From contig NC_067472.1 in the NCBI RefSeq assembly GCF_947179515.1, positions 103,483,658 to 103,547,657 on the forward strand: a DNA stretch of 64,000 bases, read 5' to 3'. Below the pieces are notes generated by a model. The model searched no databases. It was not told where the DNA came from and saw only the letters and a program-made list of their open reading frames with translations. Positions 49,466-60,268 of the stretch are shown here, piece by piece. This DNA comes from Apodemus sylvaticus (lineage: Eukaryota > Chordata > Mammalia > Rodentia > Muridae). The stretch's first letter is position 1, and each line of letters opens with the position of its first letter. The position numbers were made by a program, and so were the translations under genes.

Positions 49466-49466
<1 letters not shown>

Positions 49467-49467
49467 A

Positions 49468-49604
49468 TTGTGTTGGCTTATGGCTATAATCCCAGCACTT
49501 GAGAGGCTGAGGCTGAAGGAATGCTAAGAGTACCAGGCCAGCCCAGCCAACATGTTGAGTTCCAGGCCAGCTTGGGCTACAGAGTAAGATGCTGAAACAA
49601 AAAT
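49468..49604 (+). mobile_element. B1 SINE
   Basis: gttggcttatggctataatc, caggccagcttgggctacag. Confidence 0.8.
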
Positions 49605-49649
49605 AACCAATGAATGGAAGAACAAAAGAAAAGGAATGGAAAAAAGAGA

Positions 49650-49750
49650 AGCAGCAGGTGTATAGTTCCTAGCACCAAGAAGCTAAGGCAAGAAGATCAT
49701 GGGTTTGAGGTTAGCCTTGAGCTACATAATGAGACATTTTCAGACAGGGA
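49650..49750 (+). mobile_element. B1/B4-type SINE fragment
   Basis: gcaccaagaagctaaggcaa, ttagccttgagctacataat. Confidence 0.6.
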
Positions 49751-49770
49751 AAGGGAGAGAAAAAGTAAGG

Positions 49771-49900
49771 TCAGGCATGGTGGCACATGCCTTTAATCTC
49801 AGCACTTGGGAGGCAAGTAGATCTCAGTGAATTTAGAGCCAGCCTAGTCTTCATACTAAGTTGCAGGCTAGCCAGGGTTACTTAATGAGAAAAGAAACAA
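49771..49900 (+). mobile_element. B1 SINE
   Basis: ggtcaggcatggtggcacat, gggaggcaagtagatctcag. Confidence 0.82.
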
Positions 49901-49960
49901 AAAGAGGGGAGAGGGGAAGGAATAGGAAGGGAAGGGAAACCCAAGCTCTTTCAACCTTTT

Positions 49961-50110
49961 GCTGGGCATGGTAGTGCATTCTTAAAATCCAAGCATTTGG
50001 GAGGTAGAAGCAGGAGGATCAGGAAAGAGTCCAAAGCCAGCCTCTACTACATAATGAATTTGAGGCCAATTAGTGCTAATGAAGATCTATCTCAAAAACA
50101 AACAAAAAAT
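49961..50110 (+). mobile_element. B1 SINE
   Basis: gctgggcatggtagtgcatt, gggaggtagaagcaggagga, ctatctcaaaaac. Confidence 0.82.
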
Positions 50111-50231
50111 ATAAAATGACAAAGCATGGGTCTGAATTCAGGACTGTCTACCTGCATGACTCTGATATTCCTAGAGCAAAGGCCCAGCTTTTGTTAGCAA
50201 ACTTAATAGTAAAAAAGTGGTTCCAGGAACA
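50111..50231. other. Unassigned sequence
   Basis: Nothing recognised. Confidence 0.3.
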
Positions 50232-50380
50232 TTGGGCGCGGTGGCACACCTTTAATTCCAGCACTTGGGAGGCAGAAGCAGGTAGATCTCTGAGTCCCAG
50301 GCCAGCCTGTGAATTCCAGGACAGCCAGGGCTGTTACAAAGAGAAACCCTGTCTCAAAAAACAAAACAAAACAAAGAGAG
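50232..50380 (+). mobile_element. B1 SINE, internally deleted
   Basis: attgggcgcggtggcacacc to gaaaccctgtctcaaaa; part of the tctacagagtgag block is missing. Confidence 0.88.
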
Positions 50381-50395
50381 AAAAAGAAAAACAAG

Positions 50396-50527
50396 GCATA
50401 TTGATGGCACATCTCCAATCCTAGAACACTGGCACAGGCACATCTCTAATTTTAGGCTAGCCTGGTCTACTTAGTAAGATCCTGGCCAGCCAGTGATACA
50501 TAGGGAGACACTACCACAAAAAATAAA
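50396..50527 (+). mobile_element. B1 SINE, diverged
   Basis: tgatggcacatctccaatcc, taggctagcctggtctactt. Confidence 0.7.
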
Positions 50528-50529
50528 AG

Positions 50530-50758
50530 TAGGGCTGAAGAGCTGACTCAGGTTAAGAGTGTCTGTTGCTGTTGCAGAGGACCAGGGTAAGCTTTCAGCA
50601 CCCACATGGTGGCTCACAGCCTTCTGTAACTTCAGTCTCAGGGGACCCAATGGCCTCTTCTGACCTCAGGGGCACCTGACCTGCACATGATGCACATATA
50701 CACATGCAAGTAAAACATTCAGACACTCATAAAATAATAAAATAAATAAATCTTTTAA
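50530..50758 (+). mobile_element. B3 SINE
   Basis: gtagggctgaagagctgact, gtggctcacagccttctgta, ataaaataaataaatctttt. Confidence 0.85.
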
Positions 50759-50794
50759 AATTTAAATAAAAACAAGTCTAAAAAAGAAAAGAGG

Positions 50795-50990
50795 GGGGCC
50801 AGGCATCACCCAACAGACAGCCCAGCAGGCAAAGCCTCCAAACCTGTTGAATTTTTTCCATTCCCAGGATCCACATAGTTTAAAAAGCAAGAGTCTATTC
50901 CTGCAAATTGTCCCCTGATCACAACATATGCATATGCCCACACATATACATACATGTGCACAAAATAAATAAATAAAATGCAATTTCTAT
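50795..50990 (+). mobile_element. B3A-type tRNA SINE
   Basis: ccagcaggcaaagcctccaa, ttcccaggatccacatagtt, tgcaaattgtcccctgatca. Confidence 0.6.
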
Positions 50991-50999
50991 TTTTAAAGT

Positions 51000-51235
51000 A
51001 AGGTACGGCATAATAGTACTTGTCTGTAATACACTAGGGTGGTGAAGGCAGGCAGAGCCTTGGAGCTTGCTAACTGACCAGTTTAGCCTATTTGGTGAGT
51101 TCCAGGGCAGTGAGTCCTGTCTCAAAAGGATGGTGGACTGCACCTGAGGAACAAACTACCAAGGTTGTACTCTGGCCAACACACACACAAACACACACCT
51201 GCACATATACACATGAAATAATAAAAACAATATAA
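51000..51235 (+). mobile_element. RSINE1-type 3' half
   Basis: agcttgctaactgaccagtt, tagcctatttggtgagttcc, ggtggactgcacctgaggaa and a CA-rich end. Confidence 0.65.
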
Positions 51236-51261
51236 TGTAAAAGTATCTACCTTACTCCTAA

Positions 51262-51460
51262 TATAGACTAGGTAGCTCAGTTGATAAAGTGCTTGTTCAG
51301 CACACATTGGGTTCCAACTTCATACCAAATAAACAGGGAGTGGTAGCAAACAAACACCGGTAATCCAAGTACTTGAGAGATAGAAGCAAAAAGATCAAGG
51401 GAGCTACATACTGAGTTTGAAGCTATCCTAGGCTATAATACAACCTTTATTTTAAAAAAT
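51262..51460 (+). mobile_element. B4 (ID_B1) SINE
   Basis: ID head actaggtagctcagttgata and gtgcttgttcagcacacatt, then a B1-like half (aagtacttgagagatagaag). Confidence 0.7.
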
Positions 51461-51899
51461 GAAATAAAATAATAGGACTGGCTCCTACTATTATACTGAA
51501 TATGTCTATTGGATACAGACTGTCATATATAATGATATGTTAAATGTTAACTGAAGTAAAGGCACTATATACATTCAGCCACTATCCTAAGTCTTATATC
51601 TAGAACAATCCAACCAGAATATTACTTTTGGAAGATACAAACTAAATATAAAACAGTAGCTAAACACTTCACCAAGTGATACTACCCACTCAAAATTCAT
51701 AAGTAAAACAGTCATTTTTCTCTCTCTCTCCAACCTCCAAATTCCTAATTTTAGCTTCTTTCAGGCCACTTCAGTGGCAGAATAAACTAATGCCATTAAT
51801 AGTTTTACTGTTTCTAGTCAAAACGTTTACTTTCCTTAAATCCGGATAGCAGTTTCTTTCCCTTCACAGGAGTTATTAAACAAAAATAGAATTACTTTT
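51461..51899. other. Unassigned sequence
   Basis: About 440 bases, AT-rich; nothing recognised. Confidence 0.5.
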
Positions 51900-52075
51900 G
51901 GTCTTGAGATCAGATAAAGCTCAATTCAAATCCCCATTTAGTCTTCTTGAGAAAATTACCTTAAGCTCTCAGAAACATAGTGAACAATATACACCTGTAA
52001 GAGTTGTTATATAGTTGTAAAGAATCTACCCAGAAGCTCAACAAATCCTAGTTATCATCAGCATTCTTATCAATG
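51900..52075 (+). mobile_element. MIR SINE, near full length
   Basis: gtcttgagatcagataaagc, ctcaattcaaatccccattt, cagaagctcaacaaatccta, tagttatcatcagcattctt. Confidence 0.65.
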
Positions 52076-53257
52076 AGTTGAGTTGTGTTAATTACATATT
52101 TATCTCTTTAGAGATATGAAGTATGAGTTCCAGTGACCTTTGCCCTTGTCTGGAAAAGTTTCTTAAAACCAAGGCAAATTTAATCTCCATATTCATAAAA
52201 CACACAAACATGAGGCACAGGTTTCTTTCTAAGCTAAGGAGAAATAGATATACACATAGGGCATCCCTCTTCCCTGGCTGGTATATTTTAGAATCTGGCT
52301 CAGAGAGCTTGGCAAACATAGGCACATTTGTTTTAACGTACACCGTGGTGGTGAGAGTTCTGAGAGCTTCTTGAGAGGCCTGAGATAACCCAGAGAGGCC
52401 AAACAAGTACAGAGCTACTGAATCACACTTTGAAAACTAGAGACACATGAGATTTGGAAGCCTGCCTGCCTTCCTGCCAGTGAGATTTCTGGTCATTACC
52501 TAGACCAGAGCACAACACAAGGCAGCCAGAAACTCTGGAAATATGGCTAACAGAGGGAAAAAAGCAGGTTTATTCTTGTTAGGCCATGCTGACAACACAA
52601 TGGGCTGTCTTCTTTTGAAATCTTCTAACAAGTTCAGAAAGACCTCTCCCTAATGCCTTGAAGGAAAGGTCCAAGAAATTCTTAGCATCACAGATAACAT
52701 TTTAAAGGCAATCAACAGACTGTTCCATCTCCCTACTACACAACAAACTCAGCAGTGAGAACAATAAAATGGTCCCTTTTCCATCCCACAACTGCTAAGA
52801 AAAACTGTTAAAAGTTTGTTTTGTTTCTCTGGCTGCCTCATGTCTGACATAAAATGAACCCATGTAGACTACAGAACCACGACAGAGCAGCAGGACCCAA
52901 GGGAGCCTTGCACAGGGTCATGTCCTTCTGGGCCTAGCCTTCCTCCATTCCTACTGCAGCCACTTGATCAAGGAGTCATGACAGTTTCAAACTAAAACTG
53001 CCAACCAGAGACACTGGCAAAATATCCCCCACAGAGTCTGACTGAAACCGGTATGGCACAGCTTCATCAGATGCTCAAAAAATAAAAATGAAGCACTTGG
53101 CCAGGCAGAAAAATGATGCTCACAAAACCCACAGGACACCAACCATGTAAATGCAACCTCTAATCCCAAGGCATACTTACCTAAACCTTTTGCAGAAACC
53201 AATGTTGATTTACTCGGTGCTCTCACTACCCAATCCAAGGATTAATTCAGTATTATG
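52076..53257. other. Repeat-poor block
   Basis: About 1.18 kb with no recognised transposon or exon. Short open frames on both strands at 52092-52406 and 52987-53238 have no known motif. Confidence 0.5.
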
Positions 53258-53345
53258 TGCTCTTTTGTTTATTCAACAAGTATTATTAAACACATGCTTT
53301 CTGACCAGCACTGTTACAGACATAGGAATAAGCTAGATACTTTTA
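53258..53345 (-). mobile_element. LINE-2 3' end
   Basis: tttgtttattcaacaagtat, accagcactgttacagacat, aggaataagctagat. Confidence 0.55.
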
Positions 53346-53466
53346 CGTACTATGATCAACAAATCAAACCCTTACCCTTAAAAGAAATGAAAATGCATAA
53401 ACAAGAAGATTTTAACAATTGATTTTTAAAACCCTTCATATACAATAACTCTCTTTTAAATCCTCT

Positions 53467-53468
<2 letters not shown>

Positions 53469-53498
<30 letters not shown>

Positions 53499-53627
53499 GG
53501 TTTTTCAAAAAAGGGTTTCTCCATGTAGCTCTAGTTGTCCTGGAAGTCTCTCTGAAGACCAGTTTGGCCTCAGACTCACAGAGATCCTCCTGCTGGAATT
53601 AAAAGCGTACACCATCACTGCCCAGCC
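53469..53627 (-). mobile_element. B1 SINE with 28-30 base T run
   Basis: The T-run 53470-53498 is the complement of a long A tail. Then aagggtttctccatgtagct and ccatcactgcccagcc. One internal segment is deleted. Confidence 0.85.
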
Positions 53628-53709
53628 TTTAAGTCCATTTTTCAATTTCAATCAAAAGGTACTATAGCTCTAATCATACTGTGAGGAAGGTGACAACTTA
53701 TATCAAGTA

Positions 53710-53775
53710 TTTGTTATATTTTAAGGGTCTCATAAAACCTAGGCTGGCCTTGAACTCCTCCTCCTTCCGCCTGCC
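53710..53775 (-). mobile_element. B1 fragment
   Basis: gggtctcataaaacctaggc, tggccttgaactcctcctcc. Confidence 0.55.
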
Positions 53776-54013
53776 TGTTCCTGCAGTCTTTCAATACTGT
53801 GGCTGGCTCCAGTGCTCCTGACACCACACAATGTTGCCTTTCAATGAAAAAGAATAAACAAAGTATGAAGTGCACACACTGTACTGGAGATAGTAAATGA
53901 TACAAGACTCCGGTCAAAGCGGAGATATATGTCATGGCCAGCACCAAGGACTGAGAGAGTGAATAAGAATATGAGATGGGAGAGAAACTTCTGGAAGTTA
54001 AGAATTTTTACAT

Positions 54014-54196
54014 GTCGGGCGTGGTGGCGCACACCTGTAATCCCAGCACTTGGGAGGCAGGAGCAGGCGGATTTCTGAGTTCGAGGCCAGCCTGGTCTAC
54101 AGAGTGAGTTCCAGGACAGCCAGGGCTACACAGAGAAACCCTGTCTCGAAAAAACAAAACAAAAAACAAACAAAAAACCCCAATCAAACAAAAAAA
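54014..54196 (+). mobile_element. Young B1 SINE with 13-bp target duplication
   Basis: Near-consensus, including CpG sites (tcgggcgtggtggcgcacac, tgagttcgaggccagcc). Flanks agaatttttacat (54001-54013) and agaacttttacat (54197-54209) differ at one base. Confidence 0.95.
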
Positions 54197-54240
54197 AGAA
54201 CTTTTACATAAAAAATAAAAAAGGAGCATTAATAGCATGT

Positions 54241-54400
54241 TTGGCTGGATGTGGTGGCATATACCTTTAATTCCAGCATCTGAGAGGCAGAGGCAAGTGG
54301 ATCTCTATGTCTATGATTTTGAGGCCAGCCGGGTCTACATAGCAAGGTCCAGGACACCAAGAGCTATATAGTGAGACCTTACCTCAAAAAACATAATGAT
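54241..54400 (+). mobile_element. B1 SINE, diverged
   Basis: ggctggatgtggtggcatat, gaggccagccgggtctacat, gaccttacctcaaaaaac. Confidence 0.8.
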
Positions 54401-55207
54401 AATGATAATAACAATAACTGCATATTTGGTAGACCGAGACAAAGAACTATGCCTAGAGTACAATGAACGGAGCAGAGAGCAAGGGAGTGGAACGCGCAGC
54501 AGCTGGAACCCGCGTCCAAAGAGCAGCAGAGACCCTGCAGCCTTGCACCTCCCTCTTCTAAGCTCCCCAGCAGAAAACAAAATTACTTTCCTGTTGGCTC
54601 TTTTCAGGCTTTTCCTTTCATATTCTCTTATACAAAACAAATGTACTCCACTCTGAAAAACGTGACAGAAACATAGTATTCCCTAATGAACCCTCATCTG
54701 CCCTAGCAAGTGTACTAACAGGAAAGAGTTTGTTTGTTTCTCAAGAAGAGCCTACAAAGTTCTTCTTGGGACTTCTCAGGTGACCACAAGTAACCCTATA
54801 GGCTTAAGATATTATACATCATCCCTGTCTGTAGAACTTCAAATCAATAGTACAACCCACTGAGTCAAACAATGGCGTAACATGTGGCATAAGGCTCTGG
54901 CCTACTTCCTTTACAAGTCTATTCTATATGCCTGTACAGAGACCTCACATGCAAACATCTGTGATACAATAGAGAGGCTCCACCACAAAGTAGGAACCAC
55001 ACTGAGTGAGAATTAAAGAGCATCAGCTATTATCCCTGGCTCAGCAATATACTGGGCAAACTTGTTTATTCTTCTCATATGTAAAATAAGACATTTATAA
55101 GAGATGCTACCTAAAACTTCTTCCAGTCATGGCACACTAGGATGTTAAATCCTTGTACCTAATGCCCATGGCCAAAAAGGCAAAGTAACTTTTCCCCCAT
55201 TCTTTTC
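54401..55207. other. Repeat-poor block with a small CpG cluster
   Basis: About 800 bases without recognised transposons. Positions 54430-54520 hold several CpGs (accgag, aacgg, aacgcgcag, acccgcg) in an otherwise CpG-poor region; far too short for a CpG island. Confidence 0.5.
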
Positions 55208-55318
55208 TTTTTGAGACAGGTTCACAAAATGTAGTCCTAGTTTGTCTGAACTCTCTTTGTAGACAAGGCTGGGCTCAAACTCAAAGAGATCTGCTAACCT
55301 CTACCTCCACACCCAACC
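55208..55318 (-). mobile_element. B1 SINE, diverged
   Basis: tttttgagacaggttcacaa, gtagacaaggctgggctcaa. Confidence 0.75.
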
Positions 55319-55589
55319 CAGAGTAAGTTTTTCATCTGTCAATGCATAAAAGTTACTTTAGTTCTCCTATACATTTATGTCTAGAATCAAGGTGTAGTAG
55401 TGAAGACTTCAACACCAATATTAATAAGTTGTTGGGAAACAGGACCAGAGCCTAGGATAAAAATTTAGTTAGGACTGGGCTTGAGGAGAGCAAGGAGAAA
55501 GGGAAGCACCACACCAGTGCAAAGAAGTCATTCTGAACCAACAAGCATGATACCAAAGCAATACAGAAGACTCTAAGTCCCTTGGAGGA
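55319..55589. other. Unassigned sequence
   Basis: Nothing recognised. Confidence 0.4.
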
Positions 55590-55706
55590 AAGGCCAGGGA
55601 GATGGCTCAGCAGATTAAAAGCACTTGCCATGGAAACCTTAATGACCCAAGTTTAGTCTCCAAAACCCTAGTGGAAATGACTTCTGAAAATTTTTCTCTT
55701 ACCTCC
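55590..55706 (+). mobile_element. B3A-type tRNA SINE, 3'-truncated
   Basis: ggccagggagatggctcagc, gaaaccttaatgacccaagt. Confidence 0.65.
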
Positions 55707-55825
55707 ACTTGGGTAATGGAGGCAAGGGAATTTCTGTGACTTTGAGACCAGTCTGGTCTACTACAGACCTGCCTAGTTCTAGGACAACCAGAGCTATATG
55801 GTGAAACACTACTTTTAAAGAAAAA
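55707..55825 (+). mobile_element. B1 SINE, 5'-truncated
   Basis: cttgggtaatggaggcaagg, gagaccagtctggtctacta, ggtgaaacactacttttaaa. Confidence 0.75.
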
Positions 55826-55847
55826 GAAAAAAGATTCTAAAAAGTTC

Positions 55848-55962
55848 AGGGCAAAGAGGCAAAGGTCTACAATCCCACATTTTGGAGGTAGATGCAGGAG
55901 GATTAAGAGTTCAAAGCCATCCTGAGCTATACTAGACCCCATGTCAAAAAAGAAAGAAAGAC
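55848..55962 (+). mobile_element. B1/B4-type SINE
   Basis: ggtctacaatcccacatttt, ggatgcaggagg-like gtagatgcaggaggattaag, gttcaaagccatcctgagct. Confidence 0.65.
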
Positions 55963-56409
55963 AGGCATACAAATAGACATATTCTAGAAGATAACAGAAG
56001 TGAAGGAAAATCCAAAAGGCTATAATACCTGGAAAGCACTGTTCCCAAGAGCATGGCTCTTCAGTGACACCAGAGGCATGCCTAAAGATGGCTCCAATGA
56101 TTCCTGCCTTTCTAGTCTTCACGTTCTGTCATCAGTCATCAGTGTGTCTGTGTCATCAGTGAATATGGGCTGAGTTTAGTGACTTTCTCCTAACAATTAT
56201 GGAAGAAGTGATAGCATAACAATTCTTAAGCTAGATAATAGAAAGATTGAGCCTTTTATCCTAGGTATCCCCCCCATTCCCCTTCTCTCGTCACTTATTC
56301 TAGGAGAATGAAGCCAACTCTCAAGTCCTAAGACTGCTCAATAGAGAAGCCATGTGACAAGAGAACAAAGCCTGCCAAAAGCAATGTAAAGTAGCTTGAA
56401 AGTACACAC
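55963..56409. other. Unassigned sequence
   Basis: About 450 bases, nothing recognised. A short tandem of catcagt lies near 56130-56160. Confidence 0.5.
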
Positions 56410-56611
56410 TCAGGGGCTGGAGAGATGGCTCAGGGGTTAAAAGCACTGTCTGTTCTTCCAGAGGTCCTGAGCAAGCACCTCTTCAATTCTGAGCAAGCAC
56501 ATGGTGGCTCACAACCATCTATAATGGGATCTGATGGCCTCTTCTGGTTTGTCTGAAGACAGCTACAGTGTGCTCATATACATAAAATAAATAATAAATA
56601 AATAAGTCTTT
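56410..56611 (+). mobile_element. B2 SINE with small internal duplication
   Basis: aggggctggagagatggctc to ataagtctttaac. The phrase gagcaagcac occurs twice (56469, 56492), an insertion absent from B2 consensus. Confidence 0.9.
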
Positions 56612-56644
56612 AACAAAGAAAGAAAGAAAGAAAGAAAGAAAGAA

Positions 56645-56677
<33 letters not shown>

Positions 56678-56678
56678 A
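56612..56678 (+). repeat. (AAAG)n microsatellite
   Basis: About 16 tetranucleotide units with one (AAG) interruption at 56641-56650, at the tail of the B2. Confidence 0.95.
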
Positions 56679-57481
56679 CACGCTCTTGCCCTATTTGAGC
56701 CTTTAGCCTTAGTCAACTGCTTTACTGTTACCTCAAGAAAGACCACAATCCACGCCCAGGTTAAACTATACCCAGATTCCTGAGCTGCAGAAACAAAAAG
56801 ACAAAAATGCTTATCTTAAGCCTTGAAATTTTGTCATGATTTGCTATGCATCAATAAATAAGCAACACAATTGAGGACCAAGCCCATTTGCCCAACTATT
56901 TCAAGGCTGCAGGTAGCCCTAAGAAAGTGGTTATAGCCAGAAAAAAGGAAGAGTTCATGCCAGATAGAAAGTCAAATACTGTTACCATATTTTATTAACC
57001 ATTTTCTCAAGGCAAAAGTAAACCTGAAATAAAAGCTTGATTCCACTGCACCCAGAATCTACATCTCAAGAAAGACAGCAGATGTAACTACCACTAGAGA
57101 TACTCCTAGAGTCTCAACAAAGTTTTTAGGGCCCACATAAACCAAAGGCTGAGAGGACCCAAATAGCTCATATCATGCTATACCTTACCAAGCTCCAAAT
57201 TCTCAAGTTTTAGGACAAATAAAAGATCTAGGACGAGAAATGACAACCTTTTCACTAACAGCTTCTAAACACCTAGTTAAGAAAGGTGCTTGGTCCCTAA
57301 ACCCCTAATTTTGTTATGTGGCCAACTCTGACATTTTTGAAAACCAAACTTGATCATCCCGCTTTTTCTAGGCATCTATCTAGCTCTATCCTTCACTTCC
57401 CAATCCTCTCTTCTCTCAGCAGCTCTTTGTGGAATTAGTGTTTCTTTACCACTTTTTCTTTACTCTTTGTTACCCCACCCC
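56679..57481. other. Repeat-poor block
   Basis: About 800 bases with no recognised repeat or exon. Confidence 0.5.
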
Positions 57482-57634
57482 TTGGGTTTTTGAGACAGGG
57501 TTCTTCTGTGTAGCCCTTGACTGTCCTGGAACTCGCTCTGTAAACCAGGATAGCCTCTAACTCACAGAAATCTGCCTGCCTCTGCCTCCTGTGTGCTAAG
57601 ATTAAAGGCCTGTGCCACCACCACCACCTAGCCG
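57482..57634 (-). mobile_element. B1 SINE
   Basis: ttttgagacagggttcttct, cctggaactcgctctgtaaa, tgcctctgcctcctgtgtgc. Confidence 0.9.
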
Positions 57635-57654
57635 CTCTTCACTCTTATTTCTTT

Positions 57655-57690
57655 TCCTTTCCCAATGCTGGGAAGCAAACCAAGGGCCTT
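57655..57690 (-). mobile_element. ID element fragment
   Basis: aatgctgggaagcaaaccaa and gggcctt; it is cut off by the palindrome that follows. Confidence 0.5.
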
Positions 57691-57725
57691 GTATATTCTA
57701 GATATCCCAGATATCTAGAATATAC
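57691..57725. repeat. 16-bp perfect inverted repeat, 3-base loop
   Basis: gtatattctagatatc at 57691-57706, loop cca, exact reverse complement at 57710-57725. The left arm starts inside an ID element at the point where gtgcatgctagg would be expected. Confidence 0.93.
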
Positions 57726-57897
57726 TCTAGATAAAACTATTAACTGTTTTCTTTTGGAACTTGTAATTATAAGATCCTGGTCTCTTTAAAATCTTATGGA
57801 CTTTTAAGTCTTATGGACACATATGGACTGTCCAGATGGCTCAACCAGTAAAAGACACACATGCCTGGCAACCTAAGTTTGACCCCTGAAACCTATA

Positions 57898-58242
57898 TGT
57901 CTTAGGTTGCTTCTACTGCTATGACAAAACACGATGACCAAAAGCAACCTGGGGAGGAAAGGATTTATGTAGCTCACTAGTTAAAGTCCATCAAGGAAAG
58001 GCCAAAGCAGGAACTGAGAAAAAGACCATAGAAGAACAGGCTTACAAGCTTGTTCTTCATGGATTGTTTAGCCTGCTTTCTTCTACAACCCAGAACCTCT
58101 TACCCAGGGATAGAATCTCCCAAAGTGATCTGGGCCCTCCCACATCAATAAAATGCAGTACAGCATCTATAAGCAATCTAATAGAGGTATTTTCTCAATT
58201 AAGGTTCCTCTTCCCAGATGACTCTAGCTTGTGTCAAGTTGA
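57898..58242 (-). mobile_element. MaLR-type LTR inserted in SINE
   Basis: Left end tgtcttaggttgcttctact is the LTR 3' terminus; right side gactctagcttgtgtcaagttgaca is near the 5' end, whose last bases are lost in an A-rich tract. Same superfamily as 1644-2043 but a different subfamily. Confidence 0.65.
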
Positions 58243-58282
58243 CAAAAAAATAAATAAAATAAAATAAAATAAAATAAAATAA
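58243..58282 (+). repeat. (AAAAT)n pentanucleotide tract
   Basis: About seven AAAAT units at the LTR/SINE junction, preceded by an A-run. Confidence 0.9.
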
Positions 58283-58499
58283 AAAGAACACCACTTGAAG
58301 GCAGGAGAGAATTTATTACTGCAAGTCGTCCTCTAACCTCAGATACATGCACCACCTCCCCCAAGACATACATACATGATCACACACATAGTAAATTAAT
58401 TAGTTAATACTTCTTCCAGATAAATGAGTTTATTGGTCCCAAACTGATCTGGAGTTGAATATTTTTTCACTTTTTATTGTATTAATGCAACTGTAACTC

Positions 58500-58512
58500 T
58501 GTGTGCTTGTGT

Positions 58513-58544
<32 letters not shown>

Positions 58545-58702
58545 TCATGCACAGGTGTAACTGTTATAGCATTCATGTGGAGGTCAAAGGACAACTTTAG
58601 GATTCGGCTCAATCCTTCCTTGGTAAGTTCCAGGAACTGAACTCAGGTCATCAGGCTGGTGTAGCGAAAGCTTTTATCCACTGAACCATCTCATCAGCCT
58701 TT
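58500..58702 (-). mobile_element. B3A-type tRNA SINE with (GT)n
   Basis: (GT)n at about 58509-58544, then atgtggaggtcaaaggacaa, ggaactgaactcaggtcatc, actgaaccatctcatcagcc. Confidence 0.75.
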
Positions 58703-58799
58703 TATTTTACTTTTTAAAAACAAATACAAGACTTGTTTATCAAAGATCTGTAGTGAATATGAAATTCTAAAAGACTGAGTTTTCTAAAGAAGTGAAACT

Positions 58800-58974
58800 T
58801 TTTTTTTCTTTTTTTTTTTGGATTTGGTTTTTTTTAGAGACAGGGTTTCTCTGTATAGCCCTGGCTGTCCTGGAACTCAGTCTGTAGACCAGGCTGGCCT
58901 CGAACTCAGAAATCCACCTGCCTCTGCCTCCCAGAGTGCTGGGATTACAGGTGTGCGCCACCACCGCCCGGCGA
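58800..58974 (-). mobile_element. Young B1 SINE
   Basis: Near-consensus minus-strand B1 with intact CpGs (gtgcgccaccaccgcccggc). gaaac repeats at 58794 and 58973 suggest a short target duplication. Confidence 0.93.
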
Positions 58975-59099
58975 AACATTTCTTTAAGCAACCCATTCCA
59001 AGGAAAATATTTTTCAAAATTCAAGTACCTAGCAAACTACAGTAGAATCTCAAATGCACAGACCTTATAATATGTATAGTATGTCATATACCAAGGCTT

Positions 59100-59280
59100 G
59101 TTACCTCATTTATCCCAAGGTAGCTTCAAAGTCCTTATATAGCTAAAGATGACCTGTCTCTACTTCCTGAGTTCTGGGATTACAGGTATGAGCCGCCATG
59201 ACAAGTTTATGCAGTGCTAGATATTAAAACCCAGGGCCTCATGTATGCTAGGCAAGCACTCTAACAGCTAATCTAGCCCC
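59100..59280 (-). mobile_element. B4 (ID_B1) SINE
   Basis: B1-like part tctgggattacaggtatgag and ID part catgtatgctaggcaagcac, actctaacagctaatctagc. Confidence 0.8.
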
Positions 59281-60257
59281 CAATACAGCTATGTAATGGA
59301 TGGCTATACTATTCAAACACCTGAAACAATATAACTATAGCAAGACTATAGCACACAGAGCGTCTGAGTACCAGACTGGCAGGAATTCACACACTTTAGA
59401 GCACACCAATGAGTAACAATTTTGATTAAAAAAAAAAAAAAAAAAAGCACAGATTCCCAGTTATTGTTCTGAAACTATCCTTTTAAGCTATATGCTCTAA
59501 AAGGCAAGTCAGCTACAAATTCTTCTTGAAAATAGCAAAAAATGAGGGTAAATAAAAGATTAACAAGGGACCTGAATTTAAACAAAACTTAATACAAAGT
59601 GCCTTGAATAAGCAGTACTACCTCCAAAAGTTGAGAAAAGGCCCAAACATGAGACATTTGAAAGAAGGAAAAATAATACGATCTCATGCGAACAGTCCCT
59701 GATTACTAGCTTTTCCAACAAACTTCAACAGTGGGTAGGCCTAACACAATAAAAACAATAAAGTACTACCACTCCTATATTCCTTCACAAAGATCCCAGA
59801 GAGGAAAATATATATACAAAGTACTATGTCTATATCAGAAAGTCATACAAAGTGCCCTTGACTTAATAAAGAAAACTCTGTATTGTTACTAGTTTGTTTT
59901 TGTGTGCATATGAATATTTTGTTATCTTAGGGTTTCATATTTTTATAAACAATAACAAAAAACAAACCCATAGTAAAGTAAGTTTGATATCTTTTTTTCT
60001 CCCCAAGATTCTGATAGCCAGGGCTACTGGGTTTCCTGAGAATCATTTCCCACAGAGAGAAATGTACCACAACATGATCATGAAGCCATTCTGCAATATG
60101 GCTCAAAGGCCACCATCAGGAAACCAAAGGCTCCATAGAGGACTTAGAGCCCAAATTCTCTGAAGACCCAGGAAACCAGTGCCTTCAAGGAGGCCTCATT
60201 CTTTCTGACCTAACACACCATGGCTAGTAGAGAATTCATTTTGAAAACAAGGCAAGA
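59281..60257. other. Repeat-poor block
   Basis: About 980 bases, AT-rich, with an A-run at 59429-59446. No recognised transposon or exon. Confidence 0.5.
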
Positions 60258-60268
60258 CTCAAACTTTT

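Larger units (their letters stand above)
57830..58405 (+). mobile_element. B3A-type SINE split by an LTR
   Basis: Head ctgtccagatggctcaacca and gcctggcaacctaagtttga (to 57897); the 3' half resumes near 58290 with cacttgaaggcaggagagaa and tgcaagtcgtcctctaacct. Confidence 0.65.

Noticed and set aside
54396..54656. Small CpG-bearing plus frame as a first exon
   Set aside because: No splice donor in frame, no conserved motif, and the CpG cluster is under 100 bp.
55607..56122. 171-codon minus-strand open frame, the longest in the window
   Set aside because: It runs through a B3A-type SINE and two B1/B4 units; no domain is recognisable and the length fits chance.
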